Assembly (NCBI GenBank): GCA_963826795.1
Contig: CAWGYT010000003.1
Span: 310,001-374,000, forward strand
DNA from: CAWGYT01 sp963826795
GTDB taxonomy: Bacteria > Planctomycetota > Planctomycetia > Pirellulales > Pirellulaceae
Length of the DNA: 64,000 nucleotides
Direction: 5' to 3'
Positions 58,260-64,000 of the stretch are shown one piece after another. The position numbers and the translations under genes are program-made. The stretch's first letter is position 1. The number at the start of each line of letters is the position of its first letter. Under the pieces are notes generated by a model, which was not told where the DNA came from, searched no databases, and saw only the letters and a program-made list of their open reading frames with translations.

Positions 58260-59099
58260 TCAATCCACGAAGAAGTCCGGCAGCAGCTCGGTGTTGGGGT
58301 CGATGGCGTAGGGGGCGAAGTCGGTTGTGCCGGAATCGCGGAGGACGTCTTCGTCCAGCAGGAACTGGCCGGTCAGACTGCGGCTGGGCTGGGTCAGAAT
58401 CCAGTGAGCGGCGTCGGCGACGATCTGGGGCTTGCGGCACCGCCGGATCGCGGACTCGCCGCCCAACAGGTTTTGGACTGCCGCCGTGGCGATGGCCGTC
58501 TTGGGCCAGAGGGCGTTGACGGCCACCCCGTGAGGTCGAAACTCTTCGGACATCCCGCGTACGCAAAGACTCATTCCGAACTTCGCGATCGAGTAGGCGA
58601 GATGCGGGGCGAACCAACGGGCCTGCAGGCTGAGCGGCGGCGCCAGATTCAGAATATGCGGATTGGCGGCCTTCCGCAGGTGGGGCAGGCAGGCCTGTGA
58701 CGTCAAGAACGTGCCACGGACGTTCACTTCGTGCATCAAATCGAATCGCTTGACGGGTGTCTCGAGCGTCCCTGCCAAGAAGATGGCACTCGCATTGTTC
58801 ACCAGCACATCGATCCCGCCGAACGTGTCCACGCCCTGCTGGACGGCGGCTGCGATCTGCTGCGGATCCCGCACATCGGTTTCACAGGCCAGCCCGCGGC
58901 CGCCCGCCTGCTCGATGGCGGCAACGGCCTCGTGAATGGTGCCGGGCAGCTTCGGATGTGGCTGGGAGGTCTTGGCGGCCACCACCACGTTCGCGCCGTC
59001 TTGGGCCGCGCGCAAGGCAATTGCCAAACCGATCCCTCGGCTCGCGCCGGTGATCAACAGGGTTTTGCCTTGCAACGAGTCCGGATCCTGGGAAGCCAT
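58260..59099 (-). CDS. Short-chain dehydrogenase, HSDL2-like
   Basis: 279 residues. Rossmann motif 'LLITGASRGIGLAIALRAAQDGANVVVAAKTSQPHPKLPGTI' (the 'AAKT..PHPKLPGTI' block is characteristic of hydroxysteroid-dehydrogenase-like 2 and related bacterial enzymes), 'DVLVNNASAIFLAGTLETPVKRFDLMHEVNVRGTF', and an active site 'YSIAKFGMS' with Tyr and Lys. 'HILNLAPPLSLQARWF' replaces the usual Ser of the catalytic triad region, as in HSDL2. 'NALWPKTAIATAAVQNL' is also a subgroup mark. Substrate unknown, probably lipid or fatty-acid related. It converges with the Rrf2 gene. Confidence 0.9.
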   Translation of the reverse strand: MASQDPDSLQGKTLLITGASRGIGLAIALRAAQDGANVVVAAKTSQPHPKLPGTIHEAVAAIEQAGGRGLACETDVRDPQQIAAAVQQGVDTFGGIDVLVNNASAIFLAGTLETPVKRFDLMHEVNVRGTFLTSQACLPHLRKAANPHILNLAPPLSLQARWFAPHLAYSIAKFGMSLCVRGMSEEFRPHGVAVNALWPKTAIATAAVQNLLGGESAIRRCRKPQIVADAAHWILTQPSRSLTGQFLLDEDVLRDSGTTDFAPYAIDPNTELLPDFFVD

Positions 59100-59233
59100 G
59101 GGCGGGGACTTTCGCGGAAAGGTTGTGAGCGGTGCGCGAGTCGTTCACAATAACCGCCGAAACGGAACCTGTTAACCGGGTGGCGACCTTCGCGGCGGGC
59201 GAGTCGCGCCGCGAAGGAGGGGAGAAGTCACCG

Positions 59234-60679
59234 ATGTTGCGACGCGCTGGGACACTTCGTGGGTCGCTCGGCAGCCTGTTACTCGGCAGCCTGTTACTCG
59301 GCGTCGGGGCCGGCCCGCTGGACGCGGACGACCCGCCGAATCTGCTCGTGATCCTGCTGGACGATCTGGGAGCTGCCGATCTCTCGTCCTACGGCGCGAC
59401 GGATCTGCAGACCCCTCACATCGACCGTCTGATTGAGCGAGGCTTGCGCTTCGACCAGTTCTATGCCAATTGCCCGGTCTGCTCGCCCACTCGAGCGGCC
59501 CTGTTGACGGGATGCTATCCCGAATGCGTGGGTGTCCCCGGTGTCATTCGCACGCATCCGGAGGACAGCTGGGGCTACCTCGACCCCCAGGCGACGCTCC
59601 TGCCCTCCCTCTTGCGCCAGGTCGGCTATCAATCGGCTTGCATTGGCAAGTGGCATTTAGGGCTGGACGAGGCGAGTCATCCGCTCACGCGCGGGTTTGA
59701 TTTCTTTCATGGTTTTCTGGGCGACATGATGGACGACTACTTCCATCATCGGCGCCATGGCGTGAATTATCTGCGGCGCGACCGCGACGAGATTGATCCG
59801 GAGGGTCATGCGACCGACTTGTTTACGCAATGGGCCTGTGCCTATCTTCGAGACCGTGCCGCGCTTCGAGACCGTGCCGCCGCGCCGCAGCCGTTTTTTC
59901 TGTATCTGGCTTACAACGCGCCGCACACGCCGATCCAACCTCCGCCCGATTGGCTGCGCCGCGTCCGGCAGCGTCAGCCGGAACTCGCGCCGCGGCGGGC
60001 GTCGCTGGTGGCGTTGATCGAGCATTTGGACGATTCGGTAGGGAAGGTGTTGGAGTGCCTGGAGCAGACGGGCTTGGCGACGAACACGCTCCTCGTTTTG
60101 ACGTCGGACAACGGCGGTCAGTTGGACGTGGGCGCCCACAACGGGCCGCTCCGCGGTGGCAAGCAGAGTATGTATGAGGGCGGGCTGAAGGTTCCGGCTT
60201 GCTTCACCTGGCCGGGGCGGATAGCCGGCGGTCAACGGACGGACCAGATCGCGATCACGATGGACATTTTTCCGACGCTCTGTGCGGCGGCCGGCGCGCA
60301 GCCGCCGCCGACGATCGACGGCCGCTCGCTCCTGCCCCTCCTGCTCGGCCAATCCACCTCCGTCTCGGATGACGATCGCGAGCTGTTCTTTCACCGCCGC
60401 GAGGGCGGCATGCGTTATGGCGGTTTGACGATCCAAGCCGTCCGCCGCGGCGATTGGAAGCTCTTGCAAGACAGTCCCTTCGAGCCCCAGCGGCTGTACA
60501 ATCTGCGCACGGATCCGCAAGAGCAGGTCGATCTGATCTCGCAACAGCCCGCCGTGGCACGCGCATTGGCCGCGGCGCTGCGTCGCCAAACGCAGCGCGG
60601 CGGAAGGGTGCCCTGGCAGCCGCCGGAAGACAAGGCGGCGCAAGAAAACGGGGCAGGGGGTCAGCCTGCCCCGCGTTGA
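59234..60679 (+). CDS. Exported sulfatase
   Basis: 481 residues. The ATG at 59234 follows AAGGAGGGGAG and gives an immediate signal peptide (MLRRAGTLRGSLGSLLLGSLLLG); the in-frame ATG at 59132 would bury it. Type I sulfatase motifs: metal ligands 'LLVILLDDLGAADLSSYG', the formylglycine site C83-S-P-T-R87 in 'CPVCSPTRAALLTG', 'CIGKWHLG', 'LTSDNGGQLDVGAHNGPLRGGKQSMYEGGLKVP', and 'MDIFPTLCAAAG'. It needs a formylglycine-generating enzyme, not found here. Planctomycetes carry many such enzymes for sulfated polysaccharides; the exact substrate is not deducible. Confidence 0.95.
   Translation: MLRRAGTLRGSLGSLLLGSLLLGVGAGPLDADDPPNLLVILLDDLGAADLSSYGATDLQTPHIDRLIERGLRFDQFYANCPVCSPTRAALLTGCYPECVGVPGVIRTHPEDSWGYLDPQATLLPSLLRQVGYQSACIGKWHLGLDEASHPLTRGFDFFHGFLGDMMDDYFHHRRHGVNYLRRDRDEIDPEGHATDLFTQWACAYLRDRAALRDRAAAPQPFFLYLAYNAPHTPIQPPPDWLRRVRQRQPELAPRRASLVALIEHLDDSVGKVLECLEQTGLATNTLLVLTSDNGGQLDVGAHNGPLRGGKQSMYEGGLKVPACFTWPGRIAGGQRTDQIAITMDIFPTLCAAAGAQPPPTIDGRSLLPLLLGQSTSVSDDDRELFFHRREGGMRYGGLTIQAVRRGDWKLLQDSPFEPQRLYNLRTDPQEQVDLISQQPAVARALAAALRRQTQRGGRVPWQPPEDKAAQENGAGGQPAPR
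60650..60672. other. GC-rich hairpin at the sulfatase 3' end
   Basis: GGGGCAGG (60650-60657) and CCTGCCCC (60665-60672) form a perfect 8-base stem with a 7-base loop just before the sulfatase stop. There is no T tract after it, so terminator activity is doubtful. It also faces the small minus-strand gene. Confidence 0.4.
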
Positions 60680-60684
60680 TCCTG

Positions 60685-60822
60685 TTAGCGGCCGTGATGC
60701 GACGGCGAGCGGTGATGGAAGAAGGCCAAGCGGCCGAATTCCGTTTTCGAGGCCGAGGCAATCGAGCTCGTCGAAATCACCCCCGCGACGATCAGTAATC
60801 CCAATAATAAAATTCGTTTCAT
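60685..60822 (-). CDS. Small secreted peptide, hypothetical
   Basis: 45 residues. MKRILLLGLLIVAGVISTSSIASA is a textbook signal peptide, leaving a short His/Arg-rich mature part ('SKTEFGRLAFFHHRSPSHHGR'). AAGGCGG lies a few bases upstream of the ATG at 60822. An upstream in-frame ATG at 60885 is unlikely. No family was recognised. Convergent with the sulfatase. The His-rich end might bind metal (speculation). Confidence 0.45.
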   Translation of the reverse strand: MKRILLLGLLIVAGVISTSSIASASKTEFGRLAFFHHRSPSHHGR

Positions 60823-61148
60823 TGTTTCCGCCTTCGAAACGTGTTGTCTGGGTCGGACGCCTGTGGCCGAGGACACACACCTCACAATGAATCCGACATG
60901 GCGTCTCCCACCGAAGATCCCTATGAAGCACTAAGCGTGCCAGCTCGTGTACGCGGCGAAGGAATGCGAATGATAATGCCGCCCTCGCTGCAATGTCGTT
61001 CAGATCGACCAACATCGCTCGGCGGAATCCTGCAAATTTCCGTCGACTCCCGGCAAATTTTTGCACCCCTGACTCCCGACCAATCGCACCCACGCTCCAC
61101 GTCTCGAGCGGACAAGACAAGCGGGTGCGTCCCGAGTAGATTACCGTT
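60823..61148. other. Intergenic region upstream of the last gene
   Basis: A 326-base spacer. The stretch 61020-61075 contains AAATTT and AAATTTTTG, which stand out from GC-rich surroundings, but I see no clear -35/-10 pair, gene or RNA. Confidence 0.4.
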
Positions 61149-64000
61149 ATGAACACTTTCCGTTTCACGTTTGCCGTGGCGATCACCCTGTTGCGGGTTG
61201 CCCAACTGCCCGCCCAGACAACGCCGGGGGCGGTGGAGGTTCGCCAGGCGACCGAGGTGATCGACCGTTGGCGCCCCGATCAGCATCTCTATGTGAAGGG
61301 AGATCTGGGCGTCACCGCCGCGCGGTACGCCGAGCTCGAGTCTTGGCTCGACGAACATGGACCGCATTGGACGATTGTGCTGCTGCGCCAGGCCGAGGAC
61401 GAATCCTACCGGGCGGCCGACGGCCGAACCTTTCGCGGGATGGACGCGGTGGAGCACGCTTTGGGGCACGGTCTGGCCAATCGGACTGCCTTCGGTCAGC
61501 TCGAACATCCGCAGACGCACGAGACGGACGGGGCCGTATTCGTGCTGTTCTTGCAGGAACGGAGGTTCAGTTATTTCGGATCAGACGCCCAGGATCGACG
61601 CGGGTTGGGCGAGTCGCATTGGCAGGGAGAACTCGATCGCCCGGCGGCGCGTGCGATGCAGGGTGGAGGACGGATTCTGGATGCCGTGAAGGACACCGTG
61701 ACGCTGATCAATTCGCGGCTGGACAAGGCCATCGCGGCGGAGGCGGCCCAGCGTGAACGAGCGGAGGTCGAACGGCTGCGGGCGCGGGCGGAGGTTGAGG
61801 CCGATATCCAGCAGGCCCGCGAACTCATCGCCGCGGTCAGCGCCGCGGCCGTCCAGGTGCGGACCGAATCGCCGGCCGCGACGGGATCGTTGATCGCGCC
61901 GCCCGTCGAACCCTGGCAAGCTCAACTGGAGACGCTCGCGCAGCAACTCAACGACGAAAATGTCCGCACCAGCGGCCAGGCGACCTCGGCGATCAGCGCC
62001 GAGATCAACCGCTACCTCGATCTGTACGCCGCGCGCCAGTCGTTCGCGGAGTCGGCCAAGCGGCTCGACCAACGCCGCCAGGAGTTGGCTCGGCGCGCCG
62101 GTTCGCTCGAGGTCGTTCCGCTGCGCCAATTCGCCAGCTCGTTGTCCGCCGCTCAGAACCAGTATGCCCAGGCCGATCCTGAGTTCTTGTTGTCGTTGCG
62201 ACGGGCCGGAGCCGCGCTGGATCAGGCCGAGTCTCAAATCGGGGCCGAAGAGGAACGCCAGAGGCAGCGGAGCGCCCGGCGGCAATTGATCCGGCGCACC
62301 GTCCTGGCGACGGTCCTGATCCTGGCCGTGGCACTGCTGATCGTCTTGATCTGGCTCAACCGCCGCCGAGCCGCCACGCGGTTGAAGGCCATTCGAGCGT
62401 TTGTCGAGCGTGAGAAGTCGGTCCGCGCGGAGATGGATCGAGTGCTCGAACTGTTTGATCGCAGTCGCGAAATCCTCGGCTCGCGGGATCGCGTCGTGCA
62501 GCGAGGATACGACGGCCAGACGCGAACGCTCAGCGACCAAACCTTCCAAACGGTCGACGACCTGCTGATCATGTCCAACGAGGTTGACCGCGTGATGGAC
62601 GAAGCCCGCGAATTGATCTACCCGAAAAACCCGATTTCGCGCCTCCAAAGCCTCTTCAGCGGGACACGTTACGAACGAGGGATCAATCGGATTAGCGGCG
62701 AGCCCTTGCAGTTTCACGAGAATCAGGGGATCCCGGCGATCTTGCGGCCCGAGGTCGAGCAAGACGGTCCGCCGCCCGAGGTGGTTTCGCTGACCTTCGA
62801 GCAGGTGTTCTCGGCGTTTCATGAGCGGGGACAGACGGCGACCAAGACGCTCGACAAAATCGAAAACTCCTTGCTCGAAGTCAACGACCAACTGAGTCAA
62901 GTCCAGGCGCGAATCGACGAAGCAACGCAGATCGAAAAGGATCTGGGCGAGGCACAGGAGGCGGACGGTTTTTTCGACGTCCCCAACTTCTTCGACGTGC
63001 TGCTGCCGTCGGCTCAGGCCGATCAGGACCAGGCGGATGAACTGGCCGGCGTGGATCCGGTGCGTGCGGTGGAAGGATTGGTCCCGCAGGCTTCCCGCAA
63101 GATCAACGAGGCGCTGGCCTTGGCCGGCGCGCTGCAAGCTGCCCGCGACGACGTCTTCCCAAGCTTTGACGAGCATGCGCCACGACTGCAGACGCTCGGT
63201 TACGACACCCAGTGGATTCAACAGACGGTGCAAGCCCTGGGCGAGACGGCCAACCAGCTCTTTGCCGAGGCGGCGGAACACAGCGTGGCGAATCGTTTGG
63301 AGGATTTCAAAGAGTCGCTTACCCAACTGGCAATCCGAGTTCCCCGTTGTGCCGACTTGGCCACACAACTGGACACCGAACACGCTCCGGCGCTGGACGC
63401 CCTGCAACATCAGATTCAGCAAGCGCGGTCCCAAATCGCCGAGCGGTTGCAGCTGGAGGCGAGCCACTGCCTGACCGAACCCGAGGCCGACTTGGACCAG
63501 CGGCTGCGGACCCTGCGGGAGCAATTCGCGGCGGCGCGAGTCGCTCTGCAACAAGGCGGTGACCAGGTGGCCGCGAAGGCCAGCGCCGTCTTGACCGAGG
63601 GAGTTGCCTCGGCCAGCGACGCCATCCAACGCTCGCTCCATGTCCTGCACGAATTCGAGCAGCTCGTCCAGCAACGACAGGGTGCCTACGGCGACGTGCG
63701 GGCGAGGCTGCCGCGCGTCGAAGCCGTGCTGCATGAAACGCGTCAACAGTATGCGCCGGCGGCGCTGAGCTTGCGGGCGGGCGACGCGAGTTATCCGGAC
63801 GAACACGCCACCGTCGATTCGCGCTGGCAGGATGCGGCGGATCACCTGAACGATGCGCAGCAGGGCTTGGACCACGTCGAATCGGTTTGGCGCGCCGGCC
63901 GGTTGTTGCAAGCGGATGCCGAGCTTCAGGCCATTTCGCAGGCCACGACGCTGGCCGAGGCCGCGCTGCAAGACGTCCAGCAGCACGCCGAGCGATTGGA
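61149..64000 (+). CDS. Large coiled-coil membrane protein, 3' end outside the window
   Basis: At least 950 residues, open to the window edge. The start ATG 61149 gives a signal-like N-terminus (MNTFRFTFAVAITLLRVAQLPAQ). Residues ~40-185 form a compact domain ('YVKGDLGVTAARYAELESWLDEHGPHWTIVLLRQAEDESY', 'GAVFVLFLQERRFSYFGSDAQDRR') vaguely like the TPM-type domains of membrane repair or photosystem proteins, but I would not assign it. Long Glu/Arg/Ala/Gln heptads (~200-380) precede one membrane helix (~383-403, 'TVLATVLILAVALLIVLIWL'). The rest is helical and rich in Gln/Ala/Asp/Glu, with spectrin-like or EzrA-like coiled coils. Predicted topology: N-terminal domain outside, long coiled coil inside. 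Function unknown. Confidence 0.75.
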   Translation, partial: MNTFRFTFAVAITLLRVAQLPAQTTPGAVEVRQATEVIDRWRPDQHLYVKGDLGVTAARYAELESWLDEHGPHWTIVLLRQAEDESYRAADGRTFRGMDAVEHALGHGLANRTAFGQLEHPQTHETDGAVFVLFLQERRFSYFGSDAQDRRGLGESHWQGELDRPAARAMQGGGRILDAVKDTVTLINSRLDKAIAAEAAQRERAEVERLRARAEVEADIQQARELIAAVSAAAVQVRTESPAATGSLIAPPVEPWQAQLETLAQQLNDENVRTSGQATSAISAEINRYLDLYAARQSFAESAKRLDQRRQELARRAGSLEVVPLRQFASSLSAAQNQYAQADPEFLLSLRRAGAALDQAESQIGAEEERQRQRSARRQLIRRTVLATVLILAVALLIVLIWLNRRRAATRLKAIRAFVEREKSVRAEMDRVLELFDRSREILGSRDRVVQRGYDGQTRTLSDQTFQTVDDLLIMSNEVDRVMDEARELIYPKNPISRLQSLFSGTRYERGINRISGEPLQFHENQGIPAILRPEVEQDGPPPEVVSLTFEQVFSAFHERGQTATKTLDKIENSLLEVNDQLSQVQARIDEATQIEKDLGEAQEADGFFDVPNFFDVLLPSAQADQDQADELAGVDPVRAVEGLVPQASRKINEALALAGALQAARDDVFPSFDEHAPRLQTLGYDTQWIQQTVQALGETANQLFAEAAEHSVANRLEDFKESLTQLAIRVPRCADLATQLDTEHAPALDALQHQIQQARSQIAERLQLEASHCLTEPEADLDQRLRTLREQFAAARVALQQGGDQVAAKASAVLTEGVASASDAIQRSLHVLHEFEQLVQQRQGAYGDVRARLPRVEAVLHETRQQYAPAALSLRAGDASYPDEHATVDSRWQDAADHLNDAQQGLDHVESVWRAGRLLQADAELQAISQATTLAEAALQDVQQHAERL

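Noticed and set aside
60650..60672. Rho-independent terminator after the sulfatase
   Set aside because: The stem is good but lies inside the coding end and no T run follows. Kept only as a hairpin.
59657..61186. Minus-strand open frame across the sulfatase
   Set aside because: It overlaps a clear sulfatase with all catalytic motifs. Its composition is Arg-rich, like other shadows.
61581..63986. Minus-strand open frame of ~800 codons opposite the last gene
   Set aside because: It lacks a signal, motifs and a ribosome site. The plus strand has the coherent coiled-coil protein with a signal peptide.

Overview
The window looks like a chromosomal segment of a planctomycete, most likely of the Pirellulaceae/Pirellulales type. 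The evidence is a fused tandem UvrA, an SHD1-DUF1559 protein, a secreted sulfatase, an alternative complex III (ACIII) plus caa3-type oxidase operon, a remodelled type II secretion (T2SS-like) operon, high GC content, and dispersed 'GGAGCCTCGCCCTCCCG' repeats that read as GEAPA-type peptides. No rRNA, tRNA, CRISPR, transposase or prophage was recognised.

Layout. Positions 1-4331 (-) hold a tandem-fused uvrA shattered by many frameshifts. Positions 4492-15182 carry a DUF481 outer-membrane-type protein, carB, argH, a secreted HEAT-repeat protein with a receiver-like domain, a sigma-54 activator without a sensory domain, and an SHD1-DUF1559 protein. An M32 carboxypeptidase (15493-17011) converges on a 13-kb minus-strand respiratory operon (30055 down to 17089). 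Its order is actA, actB, actC, actDE fusion, actF, a small membrane protein, a SCO-CoxB-cytochrome c fusion, coxA, coxC, coxD. A direct repeat flanks this operon: the 3' end of the peptidase gene plus most of coxD recurs at 30300-30732.

An amino-acid permease follows (30746-32167). It lies downstream of a T2SS-like set on the minus strand (gspE-F-G-H-I-J-K-L and a gspM/gspC-like fusion), preceded by a ~2020-residue protein made of an N0 domain and about 25 secretin N1-type repeats but no secretin pore domain. Next come a 2-oxo-acid decarboxylase, the ilvN-ilvC operon with two small unknown genes, scpA, rhamnulokinase, a sulfur cluster (cysH plus an Rrf2 regulator behind a promoter with an inverted-repeat operator), an HSDL2-like dehydrogenase, a sulfatase, and a long coiled-coil membrane protein running off the end.

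How the genes work together. The ACIII/oxidase operon encodes a complete quinol-to-oxygen chain: ACIII oxidises quinol and an A2-type haem-copper oxidase reduces oxygen, with the CuA copper chaperone apparently fused to its client subunit. The Gsp operon encodes an ATPase, platform, pseudopilins and inner-membrane adaptors. The giant N-domain protein would be the periplasm-spanning element, with its outer-membrane pore absent from this locus.

Sequence quality. Single-base frameshifts interrupt uvrA (at least a dozen), argH, the HEAT gene, the M32 peptidase, gspJ and the giant gspD-like gene. Protein motifs continue in another frame across every break, so most look like assembly indels rather than decay. 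Fusions in this window should be confirmed with reads before being trusted.
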